Assembly: GCA_900765115.1 (NCBI GenBank)
Contig: CAAFQK010000068.1
Coordinates: 1 to 54,923, forward strand
Reading direction: 5' to 3'
DNA length: 54,923 nucleotides
Source of the DNA: an uncultured Collinsella sp.
GTDB taxonomy: Bacteria; Actinomycetota; Coriobacteriia; Coriobacteriales; Coriobacteriaceae
A program made the position numbers and the translations under genes. This document shows, in pieces, positions 17,028-26,196 of the stretch. The notes beneath the pieces were generated by a model. The model was not told where the DNA came from. It did not search any database and was given only the letters and a program-made list of their open reading frames with translations. Numbering within the stretch: position 1 is the stretch's first letter; each line of letters begins with the position of its first letter.

Positions 17028-19298
17028 TTACTTGCGCTTGCCGCCGCCGTCGCCGGGGCGACGGGAGCTACCGCCGCGCTTGCCGCCACGATTGTTGCCA
17101 TAGCTGCCACGGTTATCGCGACCGCCGGCACGACCGCCGCGGGAGCCGGCCTGGTTGCCGCCGCGCCCACCGCGATAGCCGCCACGGCGCTCCTCGCGGG
17201 TGTCGTCGTAGTTGCGCCAGTCATCGCGACGATCGCGGCTGGCACGCGGGTCGCGACGATCGCGCGACCCATTCGAACGACCGGCGCCACCGCGGTTGCC
17301 GTTACCACGAGCACCCTCGCGACGCTCGCCGCCACGGCCGCCCTCGCGACCTCCGCGCTCGTCAAAGCGCTTGCCGCCGCGGGACTCGCCGCCGCGGGTA
17401 CCACGCTCGCCACGCGAACCGCGGCCCTCGCCGCCACGGCGCTCATCACGGCCGCCGCGCTCGTCATCGCGACCGGAACGACGACGATCGCCCGAACCAC
17501 GCTTGCCGCCACGCGAGCCACGGCCCTCGTCCTCGCGCTCGACACGGCGACGACCGCCGCGGTCCTCGTCCTCGCGGCGACGGCGATGCGCCTCGCCCTG
17601 GAACTGCTTGGCACGGCGCTCGGCACGGTTGCCGCGCGGGGCCTGCTCAACGACACCAGCACCGCCGCGCTCCTCGGCAGCCACCTCGCGGGCCACGCTC
17701 TCCACAGCCTCGTCCACGCGAGCCTGAACGCCCTCGCGCACGCGGGTCTTGCCGCCGCGCTTGGGACGGCTCGGACGCTCACCGTCGCCGCGACGCTCGT
17801 CTCGACCGCGGTTGGAACGACCGGCCACATCACCGTAATCGTCGCCGTTGCGTTTGCCGTCGCGACGCGCCTGCTCAAGCTTCTTCTTGCTCTTGGACTT
17901 GCCGCGCTTGGTCTTCTTCTTCACCTTAAAGGCCGCAGGATCGCGCTCGGGGTCAACCGCGGGCGGATTGGGGCCCACATGCAGGTCGCCGGCCTCGTAG
18001 ATGTCGGCGGTCTTGTCCATGAGCTTCTCGATCTCGTAGAACTCATCGACATCCTGCTCGGTCACAAACGTGATGGCCCAGCCCAGCTCGCCGGCGCGGC
18101 CCGTACGGCCAATACGGTGGATGTAGTCGGTCGGCTCGGCCGGCACGTCAAAGTTCACGACGTAGCGCACGTCGCTGATGTCGATGCCGCGGGCGAGCAC
18201 GTCGGTTGCCACCAACACGTCGACGGTACCGTCGCGGAAGGCCGAAAGGGCACGCTCGCGCTGAGCCTGGCTGCGGTTGCCGTGAATCGCGGCGGCCTTG
18301 ATGCCCTTGCTCTCCAGACGACGGCAGCAGCTGTCGGCGCGGTGCTTGGTGCGCATAAAGACGATGGTGCGCTCCGGGCCCTCCTTCTTGAGGAACTCGG
18401 GCAGCAGATTGTTCTTGGCCTCGATGGACACCGGGAATACAAACTGGTCGACGGTGTCGGCGGTCGACGTGGCGGGCGCGATCTCCACGCGTGCCGGGTC
18501 GCTCACCAGGTCGGTGATCTCGCCCACGGCCTCCTCGTCGAGCGTGGCCGAGAACAGCAGCGTCTGACGCTCGGCCGGCGTCTCGCGCACAATGCGGCGG
18601 ACGGCGGGCAAAAAGCCCATGTCGAGCATGCGGTCGGCCTCGTCCAGCACCAGCACCTTGACCTCGTCCAGGTGGCAGGCGCCCTGCTCGATCAGGTCAA
18701 CCAGACGGCCCGGCGTAGCGACCAGGATGTCACAGCCGTACTTGAGCGCCGCGGTCTGCGGCTTGTAGCTCACGCCGCCCACGACGGTCACGGCGACATG
18801 GCCAGTGACGTCGGCAATCTTGCTCGCGACCTCGTCGATCTGCTGGGCAAGCTCGCGCGTGGGGGTGATGACGAGCATCAAGGGACCGCGACCGTTGCCC
18901 TCGGGCTTCTTGGCGCCGCGACGGCGGTTGCGACCGCCACGCTCGCGCACGGGCTTGGGCGGAGCGATGTGCTCCAAGTTGTTCATGGTCGGCAGCAAGA
19001 AGGCGGCCGTCTTGCCGGTGCCGGTCTGAGCAGCGGCAAGCAGGTCGCGGCCCTCGAGCACCACGGGGATCGAGCCAGCCTGGACAGGCGTGGGCGCCGT
19101 GTAGCCTAGGTTCTCGATAGCACGAAGCATCTCGTCCGAAAGGCCCAGCTCGTCAAAGGCGGGCAGGCTCTCGGTAGCGGACTCGACGGTCTGGGCAGCA
19201 TTGGCCTCATCGGCGGCATCGAAGGCAGCCTGGGTCATGGCCTCGCGGGCCTCGTCCAGAATCTCGGCGTCCGTGACGTCGGATACAGAATTACGCAT
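17028..19298 (-). CDS. DEAD-box RNA helicase with long RG-rich tail
   Basis: A 756-residue ATP-dependent RNA helicase. Core motifs: Q-motif region (about 47-73), Walker A AQTGTGKT (90-97), PTRELA (146-151), DEAD (219-222), SAT (250-252), ARGID (369-373) and HRIGRTGRAG (393-402). A basic insert (about 118-138, RGG/RRR-rich) separates motifs I and Ia. From about residue 458 to the end, nearly 300 residues are Arg/Gly/Asp-rich (RGG, RGGRGG, RDRR), a disordered RNA-binding tail much longer than in CsdA-type enzymes. It probably remodels ribosomal or structured RNAs, perhaps in the cold. ATG 19298 follows AAGGA. Confidence 0.92.
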   Translation of the reverse strand: MRNSVSDVTDAEILDEAREAMTQAAFDAADEANAAQTVESATESLPAFDELGLSDEMLRAIENLGYTAPTPVQAGSIPVVLEGRDLLAAAQTGTGKTAAFLLPTMNNLEHIAPPKPVRERGGRNRRRGAKKPEGNGRGPLMLVITPTRELAQQIDEVASKIADVTGHVAVTVVGGVSYKPQTAALKYGCDILVATPGRLVDLIEQGACHLDEVKVLVLDEADRMLDMGFLPAVRRIVRETPAERQTLLFSATLDEEAVGEITDLVSDPARVEIAPATSTADTVDQFVFPVSIEAKNNLLPEFLKKEGPERTIVFMRTKHRADSCCRRLESKGIKAAAIHGNRSQAQRERALSAFRDGTVDVLVATDVLARGIDISDVRYVVNFDVPAEPTDYIHRIGRTGRAGELGWAITFVTEQDVDEFYEIEKLMDKTADIYEAGDLHVGPNPPAVDPERDPAAFKVKKKTKRGKSKSKKKLEQARRDGKRNGDDYGDVAGRSNRGRDERRGDGERPSRPKRGGKTRVREGVQARVDEAVESVAREVAAEERGGAGVVEQAPRGNRAERRAKQFQGEAHRRRREDEDRGGRRRVEREDEGRGSRGGKRGSGDRRRSGRDDERGGRDERRGGEGRGSRGERGTRGGESRGGKRFDERGGREGGRGGERREGARGNGNRGGAGRSNGSRDRRDPRASRDRRDDWRNYDDTREERRGGYRGGRGGNQAGSRGGRAGGRDNRGSYGNNRGGKRGGSSRRPGDGGGKRK

Positions 19299-19568
19299 AT
19301 GTTGTTGTTCCTTATCTGCACGCGCAATGGGCACGGCATGCGGCCGCGCGGGCGTGCTTGGTAGTGCGCTAATACATACAAAAACAGGTGCGCACAGAGA
19401 GGACGTTGCTCAGCACGCTGGCGATCGCTTTGGCAGCCCTATCACGCGCCGTCCAGACGCAGCAGCTCTAAGCGATGGAGCAGATTCGCCGCCGGTTAGT
19501 ATACCCGCACTCCGTATGCCCCCACGTAAACCACAGATGACGAGGCGGACGGGGCGGGCCTGGCCGAT

Positions 19569-19627
19569 TGTCTCAATCTGTAACAGATGCAGGGCAAAAC
19601 CGGGTCCAAATGTTACAGAACAAGACA
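19569..19627. repeat. Family A palindrome, copy A1
   Basis: 59 nt: left arm TGTCTCAATCTGTAACA, 25-nt core, right arm TGTTACAGAACAAGACA. The right arm has mismatches near its end. It lies in the divergent space between the helicase and FHA genes. The rest of this 507-bp gap shows only the TATAAT box below. Confidence 0.85.
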
Positions 19628-19692
19628 GAGGGGGATTTCCGTCCAGTCCAAACCAAATCTCTCAGTCTTCCTGCAATTTCGAACATGTGGCC

Positions 19693-19698
19693 TATAAT
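19693..19698 (+). promoter_or_regulatory. Candidate -10 box for the FHA gene
   Basis: A perfect TATAAT about 108 bp before the FHA start. No good -35 hexamer is present at 16-18 bp spacing, so the promoter is tentative. Confidence 0.4.
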
Positions 19699-19805
19699 GT
19701 TGCTTTGGTTACGCTGTATATTGCGCAGCCATTTAATACGTCGCCCACCGGGAGCCATTAATTCCTATCGCCATATTGGCTAGGAAGCAATCAAAGGAGG
19801 TATCC

Positions 19806-20768
19806 GTGGCAGCAGAGACGCCTTGCTCGGTCCTCTATAACGATATCCGCTCGTTCGGCGGTCTTAAACATCTCGAGATCGCCCGAATGCTCATCAATGG
19901 AAACTCTTATCTCGGCAGTACCCTGCTCGAGAAATGCTCTTCCAACCGCTCGTATCTCACCCGTTACATCGTCCATCGCAAGCCTGACCAGTGCGCGCCC
20001 GCCATCTACAGCGACTTTACCGTCACCACGCTCAACCTTTCCGCGGCAATCTGCAGCAAGCTCGGCGGCGGCGAGTCCGCCTATCGGGCAATCGCCGAGC
20101 ACTATCGCGGTCCGGCCGCCAACGAAATGATGTCGGCTCTCGCCAGCTACAAGCTGGACAGCCGCCTATATGCAAATGCCCTCAATCGCATCGACAACTT
20201 TGACGGCAATGCCGTGCGTGAGAAAAGCACGCTTTACCTTATGCTCTTTGTGGCAACGGGGGCGCTCGCCGATCCCGTTCAGGGCGTGGCCACCGTCGAG
20301 CGCTTTTGCGACAGCAAGACGGGTGGGCACTTTGGCACCACCGAAACTACCGTCGGACGTGGCTTTATGGGCAGTCTGGATCAGCCGCACGCCGTCGCTC
20401 CCAACCTCGGTCTGCTCAGGACACATGCCGACAACTGCGTCGACATGCAAATCCATCCCCTCACACGCGATCCGCGTGGCACGGTAATTGGATCCTTGCC
20501 CAAAACCTCGCCCAGCATCACCGATGTGGGCGCCGACGCATCGCGCGAACATCTTCGCATTTGGCTTGAGGGTGAGCACTGGTACGCCCAGGGCCTTGGA
20601 TCGACCAACGGCACGGTGCTCGAATCGGGCGCGGGCGACGGCGATATCGTAATCGAGCCGCCGCGCGACCTACGCGAGCCCGGCAAGATCTATCCCCCAG
20701 TGGAAATCGAAAACAGCGACAGGCTCCATCTGGGTCTCTACACGACATTCCTTGTCATTGTGGACTAG
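19806..20768 (+). CDS. FHA domain protein
   Basis: A 320-residue protein with a C-terminal FHA phosphothreonine-binding domain: IGS (228-230), SREHLRI (246-252) and GSTNGT (265-270). The N-terminal 220 residues are not recognised, carry no signal peptide, and include several cysteines. The GTG at 19806 was chosen because AAAGGAGGT ends 5 bp upstream; the ATG at 19776 lacks such a site. It lies 171 bp before a Ser/Thr kinase gene on the same strand, so it is a likely phospho-dependent partner or substrate of that kinase. Confidence 0.85.
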   Translation: MAAETPCSVLYNDIRSFGGLKHLEIARMLINGNSYLGSTLLEKCSSNRSYLTRYIVHRKPDQCAPAIYSDFTVTTLNLSAAICSKLGGGESAYRAIAEHYRGPAANEMMSALASYKLDSRLYANALNRIDNFDGNAVREKSTLYLMLFVATGALADPVQGVATVERFCDSKTGGHFGTTETTVGRGFMGSLDQPHAVAPNLGLLRTHADNCVDMQIHPLTRDPRGTVIGSLPKTSPSITDVGADASREHLRIWLEGEHWYAQGLGSTNGTVLESGAGDGDIVIEPPRDLREPGKIYPPVEIENSDRLHLGLYTTFLVIVD

Positions 20769-20939
20769 CGCGGACGGCGATCGAAAGACGGTCGCCGTCC
20801 GTCTTTCGTCTTCTACCTTCTGCGTCGTAAACGACAATGCTCAGCGGTATACGTGGGCAGTGCGGCTATCATGGTACTTTACCGATATCCGCACTGCTCG
20901 CGTAAACGTGCGGCAACCCATGCCAGACAAAGGAACGCC

Positions 20940-23024
20940 ATGGATACTACCGATAGCGCCTATGGCGACAAACTCGTCCGTCTCGATACGTTCGATACCG
21001 CCGTGGCGGTCGACCCCAGCGCCGAGGACGACGCCAAGCGTCGGTTTATGACGCTTATTCTCCAGACGGCCCACCGCAACAACGGCAACATCGGGCACGT
21101 GCTGCGCGCGACCAACACGAGCGGCGAGGTCTTTGCCGTCAAGCTACTCAAGGACAATGCCATCCTTTCCGGCCAAGCCCCCGACCGCTCCGCCGAGCAA
21201 TCGGCAGCGCACCTGGCCAGCACCGCCGCGCTGTTCGAGGAGTACCGTCATCTGTGTACCGTCTCGCACCTGCGCGGATTTCCGCGCGTCTATGGCTACG
21301 GATCGTGCGAGGATGACCCTCTCATCCTCATGGAGTGGGTCGAGGGCACCTCGCTCAAGCAGGCGCTGCCCCTGCTTCCGCACGACGCCTCGGGCGGGCT
21401 GACCACCCAGATGGTCGCCGCCGTCGGAAACGCCGTGCTTCGTGCGCTCTTGATGACCCAAGGCCTCGTGAATCCGGTCATCCATCGCGACCTGTCGCCT
21501 GCCAATATCATGTTCCGCACCACCAGCCGAACACTCGAGCAGCAGATTGCCGATTGTTCCTTTGACCCCTGCCTCATCGACATGGGCTCCGCGACCATGG
21601 CTCTCGGCGACGACACGATCACCCGGCGCGCCGACATCTGGCGCTTTGCCACACCCGCATACGCCGCGCCCGAGATGCTCACGCAGGATATCGAAGGCAT
21701 CGCGGCCCTTCGCCGTTCGCCCGCGATCGACGTCTATGCGCTTTCGAGCATTCTGTACCAGCTCTACAGCGGTCGCAAACCGTTTGACTTTGAGTCGACG
21801 GACGCCGCTGCAACCGGCTCGTTCTATCTCGTAAAGACCAAGACCAAGCCGGCGCCGCTCGAGCCGCGCTGCGAGGGCGATGAAGCGCTCGTCCAAATCA
21901 TCATGAAGGGTCTCTCAGTCGAGCAGTGCGATCGTCCCACCGAGCAGCAGATGCTCGAGGTGCTCTCGGCATACCTCACCGATGCCGAATCCGAGGGCCG
22001 CGAAGGCACAGGAGACGAGGCCGCGATTGATATCGATTCTGGCACGCACCTTAAGGTCGACGTCGCCGGCGAGCGAGCGCGAGAGATCCTGGAGCAGGCC
22101 CGGCACGATGCCATGACCCGCCGCCGCTTTATTATCGGTGGCGTCGTTGCAGTCGTTGCGGGGCTCAGCGTCATTGGGGCGGCGACCCATGGCTTTGGCA
22201 TCCCCGACTACCTGGACGGCATCCGCGGTGCGCTTGACGACTACACTTGGGATCAGCTGCAGGAGATCTCGCTCAAGATTAAGGCCGCCGAGACCCGTAG
22301 CGAGGCACGCGAGATTGCCAAGCGCTATCATCTGCTCGATGACAACGGGCATATCCCCTATCCGTGTACCAAGCGCGTGAAACTCACCAACGGGCTGGAG
22401 GTCGGCGCGCAGCTTGTGGGCATCCGTCACAATGAGCTTCTGGACGGTACGGGCAAGGCCGGGCTGACGTTTATGTTCGACGCGGGTATTGCCGAGCGCA
22501 ACGCTGCAGCTGAACCGCCGAGCGCCGGCTGGGTAGATTGCGAGCTGCGGGAATGGCTCAACGGCGACGGCCTTAAGCTGCTGCCCAACGAGTTGCGCGC
22601 ACTCATTAAAGGGGTCAAGAAGGTCTCGAACAATGTGGGCGCCGCCAACAGCGCATCGTGCCTGAGCGAGTTGCCCGCAACCCTTTGGCTGCCCGCCATG
22701 GTCGAGCTGTGCGGTACACAACCGCCCGATTCGTTTGCCGAGGACTATCACTACCTGGCAGACATCTACAGCGGCGAGGGCAAGGAGTATCAGCTCTTCC
22801 GCGAGCTCAAGGTGAGCCCGTATTCCACGAACGAGACGATGGTCCGCCAGTGGAAGGGCAAGGACACCTGTTGGTGGGAGCGCACGGTGAGCCCCGACAC
22901 ATCGGAGAGCGAAGGCACGCTCTATATGAACCGCGTGGGGCACGACGGCGACGTCTTTACGTACGCAACGCCTGCGGAAAAGCCAAACAAGCTAACCTGT
23001 GTGATCCCCGGGTTCTGTATCTAG
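20940..23024 (+). CDS. Membrane Ser/Thr protein kinase with extracellular DUF6273-like domain
   Basis: A 694-residue receptor-like kinase. Kinase features: GNIGHV loop (49-54), Lys68 in FAVKLL, catalytic loop HRDLSPAN (182-189, Asp184), a DMG in place of DFG (214-216) and APE (243-245). One membrane segment (about 397-417) follows a Thr/Arg patch. The outer part (420-694) resembles DUF6273: VDCELREWLN, a LWLPAMVEL region, a WWERTVSP patch, and a final VIPGFCI. There are no PASTA repeats, so this is not a PknB-type wall sensor. ATG 20940 follows AAAGGAA. It is paired with the FHA gene upstream. The signal sensed is unknown. Confidence 0.88.
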   Translation: MDTTDSAYGDKLVRLDTFDTAVAVDPSAEDDAKRRFMTLILQTAHRNNGNIGHVLRATNTSGEVFAVKLLKDNAILSGQAPDRSAEQSAAHLASTAALFEEYRHLCTVSHLRGFPRVYGYGSCEDDPLILMEWVEGTSLKQALPLLPHDASGGLTTQMVAAVGNAVLRALLMTQGLVNPVIHRDLSPANIMFRTTSRTLEQQIADCSFDPCLIDMGSATMALGDDTITRRADIWRFATPAYAAPEMLTQDIEGIAALRRSPAIDVYALSSILYQLYSGRKPFDFESTDAAATGSFYLVKTKTKPAPLEPRCEGDEALVQIIMKGLSVEQCDRPTEQQMLEVLSAYLTDAESEGREGTGDEAAIDIDSGTHLKVDVAGERAREILEQARHDAMTRRRFIIGGVVAVVAGLSVIGAATHGFGIPDYLDGIRGALDDYTWDQLQEISLKIKAAETRSEAREIAKRYHLLDDNGHIPYPCTKRVKLTNGLEVGAQLVGIRHNELLDGTGKAGLTFMFDAGIAERNAAAEPPSAGWVDCELREWLNGDGLKLLPNELRALIKGVKKVSNNVGAANSASCLSELPATLWLPAMVELCGTQPPDSFAEDYHYLADIYSGEGKEYQLFRELKVSPYSTNETMVRQWKGKDTCWWERTVSPDTSESEGTLYMNRVGHDGDVFTYATPAEKPNKLTCVIPGFCI

Positions 23025-23065
23025 GCGGCGGGCGTCTTGCCGTGACGGGACCCCTCCCCGGCAAA

Positions 23066-23204
23066 TGTCTCGATCTGTAACACCAGCTCGGCAGATACAG
23101 GTCTAGATGTTACAGAACGAGACAAACCCCAACCCCGCGAGACAACATCTCAATCTGTAACATCTAGCAGGCAAAACGGTCCTCAGATGTTACAGATTGA
23201 GATG
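23066..23204. repeat. Family A palindromes, copies A2 and A3 at 80-bp pitch
   Basis: A2 (23066-23124) and A3 (23146-23204) start exactly 80 bp apart, with a 21-nt spacer. A3 has perfectly complementary arms (CATCTCAATCTGTAACA and TGTTACAGATTGAGATG), with its outermost bases changed on both sides relative to A2. They lie between the kinase and copA genes. Confidence 0.88.
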
Positions 23205-23251
23205 ATTGGTTGGGACGGTCCATCGGCCAACCAACCACCCTCATCTGTAAC

Positions 23252-23268
23252 GAAATGTCATACATTTC
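23252..23268. promoter_or_regulatory. Small palindrome upstream of the copA promoter
   Basis: GAAATGT-CAT-ACATTTC, a perfect 7-3-7 inverted repeat 10 bp before the -35 box. It may be a second operator; no regulator is assigned. Confidence 0.35.
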
Positions 23269-23277
23269 TTTCTGTAC

Positions 23278-23308
23278 TGGACACCCCCAGGGGGTATGGG
23301 TGTATAGT
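23278..23308 (+). promoter_or_regulatory. copA promoter with embedded CsoR-like operator
   Basis: A -35 TGGACA (23278-23283) and -10 TATAGT (23303-23308) are separated by 19 bp. That spacer contains ACCCCCAGGGGGT (23283-23295) followed by ATGGGTGT, a G/C-tract palindrome like known CsoR sites. Binding there would block RNA polymerase until copper releases CsoR, which is encoded 3 kb downstream. Confidence 0.7.
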
Positions 23309-23355
23309 ATCGGCAGGTTAACAATTCCAACACCGAACTACAGAAAGGAGAAGCC

Positions 23356-25695
23356 ATGGCTCAAGATAAGTTCGACGTGGGCGGCATGACATGCGCCGCC
23401 TGCCAGGCGCACGTGGACCGTGCCGTGAGCAAGCTCGACGGCGTCCAAAGCGTCGCGGTCAATCTGCTCGCCGGCTCTATGCTGGTGGACTACGACCCTG
23501 CGCAGGTCTCCCCCGACGACATCTGCACCGCTGTCGACCGCGCGGGCTACTCGGCCTCGCCCATCAGCACGGGCACCGACGCTGTCCAAAACGGCAGTAC
23601 GCAAGCCAGGTCCGGCGCCGCCCATATGGAGTCGCCCACCAAAAAGCTGGAGGCCACCGCCTCCGCCATGCGCACCCGCCTCATCATCTCGATCGTATTC
23701 CTCATCCCACTGTTCTACATAGGCATGGGGCACATGCTCGGCTGGCCGCTGCCCGGTATTTTCACCGACCATACCCACAGCATGACACTCGCGCTCACCG
23801 AGCTCGTCCTGCTCATCCCCATCGTCTACGTCAACGACGCGTACTTTATCAACGGGTTTAAATCGCTCGCGCACGGCGCGCCCACCATGGACGCCCTTAT
23901 TGCCGTGGGCGCCACCGCCTCCATCGCCTGGTCGCTCTACGCCATGTTCATCATGGCCGACCAGCTAGCCGCAGGTCAGGTGCACGAGGCCATGATGACG
24001 AGCATGGACAACCTGTATTTTGAGAGCGCTGGCACCATCCTGTCGCTCGTCACCGTGGGCAAATACCTCGAGACGCGCAGCAAGTCCAAGACCGGCGGCG
24101 CTATCGAGGCGCTCATCGACTTAGCACCCAAGACCGCGACCGTCGTGGCAGAGGACGGCAGCGAGGCCACCGTCGACGTCGATGCCATTCTGCCCGGCCA
24201 GGTGCTGCGTGTGCGCCCCGGCGAGTCCATCCCCGTCGACGGCGTGGTACTCGAGGGCAGCTCGGCCGTGGACGAAAGCGCGCTCACCGGCGAATCCATT
24301 CCCGTGGAGAAGACCGCCGGCGACACTGTCAATGCGGCCACGGTCAACCGCACGGGCTCGTTTACCTTCCGCGCCACGCGTGTGGGTGCCGACACGTCGC
24401 TCGCCAAGATTATCCAGCTCGTCGAGGACGCCAACGCCACCAAGGCGCCCATCGCCCGCATGGCCGACAAGGTCGCCGGTGTGTTCGTGCCCGTGGTGTT
24501 CGTGATCTCGGCCGTGACCTTTGCGGCGTGGATGGCACTGACCGGCAGCATAAACGAGGCGCTCACCTCCGCCGTGGCCGTGCTGGTGATCAGCTGCCCG
24601 TGCGCGCTGGGCCTGGCCACGCCCGTCGCCATTATGGTCGGCACCGGCAAGGGCGCCGAGATGGGCATTCTCTTTAAGAGCGCCGAGGCGCTGGAGAACC
24701 TGCGCAGCGTAGGTACCGTGGTGCTCGATAAGACGGGCACGGTCACCCGCGGCAAGCCTGCTGTGACCGATATCGTAGTAGCCACGCGCGCCGACGGCTC
24801 GCCCGCCATGAGCGAAAAAGCGCTGCTCAAGCTGGCCGCCGCGCTGGAGCGCTCGAGCGAGCACCCGCTGGCCGAGGCGATTATGGCCGAGTGCGAGACA
24901 CGCGGGATCGTCGCGCGCATGGTCGAGGACTTTACTGCCGTGCCCGGGCGAGGCGTTACGGCGCGCGAGGGGCAAAACGCCATTGCAGCCGGCAACGTAC
25001 GCCTGATGGACGAGCTGGGCGTTACCGTGCCCGCGGGTCTTGCCGAACAATTTGCCGCCGAGGGCAAGACGCCGCTGTTCTTTGCCAAGAACGGCGAGCT
25101 TGCCGGCACCATCGCCGTGGCTGACGAGGTCAAGGAGACGAGCGCCGGGGCCATCGCCGCACTGCGCTCGCTTGGCGTCGACATGCGCATGCTCACCGGC
25201 GACAACCGCGTGACGGCCGAGGCCATCGCCCGCCGCGTGGGACTGACCAGCAAGCAGGTCATCGCCGACGCGCTTCCCGCCGACAAGGAGCGCCACGTGC
25301 GCGAGCTGCAGGATGCGGGCAGTAAGGTCGCCATGGCGGGCGACGGCATCAACGACTCCCCCGCCCTGGCGCGCGCCGACGTGGGCCTTGCCATTGGCAC
25401 CGGCGCCGACATCGCCAAAGAAGGGGCAGATGTGGTTCTCATGCGCAGCGACCTCATGGATGTTGCGCGGGCCATCGAGCTTTCGCGCGCCACGATCCGC
25501 AACATCAAGCAGGACCTGTTCTGGGCGCTGTTCTACAACGGCATCGGCATTCCGCTGGCGGCGGGCGTGTTCTTCCCGCTCACCGGATGGCAGCTCTCGC
25601 CGATGTTTGGCGCTGCGGCCATGAGCCTGTCGAGCGTATGTGTCGTAAGCAACGCTCTGCGCCTAAAATCCTTTAAGCCCAAAGTGGCAAAATAG
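23356..25695 (+). CDS. copA: Copper-exporting P1B-type ATPase
   Basis: A 779-residue Cu(I) pump of the cytoplasmic membrane. One N-terminal metal-binding domain has MTCAAC (Cys13, Cys16). A transport-site CPC (415-417) lies in SCPCALGLATP, the phosphorylated Asp in DKTGT (459-463), the nucleotide-domain HP in SSEHPLAEA, and GDGIND near 663. Eight membrane helices are expected. ATG 23356 follows GAAAGGAGAA. With the CopZ-like and CsoR genes it forms a complete copper-resistance module, and its promoter carries a CsoR-like operator. Confidence 0.95.
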   Translation: MAQDKFDVGGMTCAACQAHVDRAVSKLDGVQSVAVNLLAGSMLVDYDPAQVSPDDICTAVDRAGYSASPISTGTDAVQNGSTQARSGAAHMESPTKKLEATASAMRTRLIISIVFLIPLFYIGMGHMLGWPLPGIFTDHTHSMTLALTELVLLIPIVYVNDAYFINGFKSLAHGAPTMDALIAVGATASIAWSLYAMFIMADQLAAGQVHEAMMTSMDNLYFESAGTILSLVTVGKYLETRSKSKTGGAIEALIDLAPKTATVVAEDGSEATVDVDAILPGQVLRVRPGESIPVDGVVLEGSSAVDESALTGESIPVEKTAGDTVNAATVNRTGSFTFRATRVGADTSLAKIIQLVEDANATKAPIARMADKVAGVFVPVVFVISAVTFAAWMALTGSINEALTSAVAVLVISCPCALGLATPVAIMVGTGKGAEMGILFKSAEALENLRSVGTVVLDKTGTVTRGKPAVTDIVVATRADGSPAMSEKALLKLAAALERSSEHPLAEAIMAECETRGIVARMVEDFTAVPGRGVTAREGQNAIAAGNVRLMDELGVTVPAGLAEQFAAEGKTPLFFAKNGELAGTIAVADEVKETSAGAIAALRSLGVDMRMLTGDNRVTAEAIARRVGLTSKQVIADALPADKERHVRELQDAGSKVAMAGDGINDSPALARADVGLAIGTGADIAKEGADVVLMRSDLMDVARAIELSRATIRNIKQDLFWALFYNGIGIPLAAGVFFPLTGWQLSPMFGAAAMSLSSVCVVSNALRLKSFKPKVAK

Positions 25696-25723
25696 GATCA
25701 CCATTAAGTCCATTTAGAACGGG

Positions 25724-25817
25724 TTTTCCAGGTGCCCGAGATTGACCTGAAAGAGGAGCGACGCGTACTTTGGTACGCGAGCGACGGCTTGAAGGTCAAG
25801 GTCGGGTGCCTGGGAAA
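25724..25817. repeat. Nested 94-nt hairpin element before the CopZ-like gene
   Basis: Outer arms 25724-25748 and 25793-25817 (25 nt each) pair with a few G-U or mismatched positions. Inside, CGCGTAC (25762-25768) pairs with GTACGCG (25773-25779). The result is one long cruciform or RNA hairpin ending about 25 bp before the CopZ-like start. It could attenuate or protect the transcript. Confidence 0.75.
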
Positions 25818-25842
25818 GCCGACACAACAGAGAGGAATATCC

Positions 25843-26064
25843 ATGCGTTTCACAATCAAGACTTCCGGCCTCATGTGCGGCCATTGCGATGCCACCGTCG
25901 AGACCGCGCTGCTCAACGTTGCCGGCGTGACCGACGCCGATGCCGATCACGAGACCCAGACCGTCCAGGTAGAGTGCGCCGACACCGTGACCGCCGAGCA
26001 GCTCGCCGCCGCCGTCGAGGGCGCCGGCGAGAAATTCCATGCCCTGTCCGTAACCGCCGCGTAG
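25843..26064 (+). CDS. copZ: CopZ-like copper chaperone (heavy-metal-associated domain)
   Basis: A 73-residue single HMA domain with metal-binding Cys12 and Cys15 in LMCGHCDATVE. It should carry Cu(I) to the N-terminal domain of CopA in the cytosol. ATG 25843 follows AGAGAGGAA. A longer frame from 25732 runs through the hairpin element and is not believable as protein. It lies between copA and csoR on the same strand. Confidence 0.88.
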   Translation: MRFTIKTSGLMCGHCDATVETALLNVAGVTDADADHETQTVQVECADTVTAEQLAAAVEGAGEKFHALSVTAA

Positions 26065-26087
26065 CAGGCGCCACCTGCCCCCTCAGA

Positions 26088-26154
26088 AGTTGCGGTGAAA
26101 TACGGACTGTTGAGCCGCCCTAGGCCCTTAAACAGTCCGTATTTCACCGCAACT
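26088..26154. repeat. Family B hairpin, copy B1
   Basis: Perfect 24-bp inverted repeat (26088-26111 with 26131-26154) and a 19-nt loop. The outer 15 bp (AGTTGCGGTGAAATA) are shared with copy B2 at 41.1 kb, while the inner stem differs. It lies between the CopZ-like and csoR genes. Confidence 0.88.
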
Positions 26155-26196
26155 GACGGGGACATCCGGAAGATCGACCAGAAACGAGGACCCGCC

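Noticed and set aside
17019..19109. 696-residue plus-strand frame opposite the helicase gene
   Set aside because: The Ala/Thr-rich repeats mirror the RG-rich helicase tail; the helicase motifs prove the minus strand.
25732..26064. 110-residue version of the CopZ-like protein
   Set aside because: The added 37 codons are the nested hairpin element; the ATG at 25843 has a ribosome site and gives a normal HMA domain.
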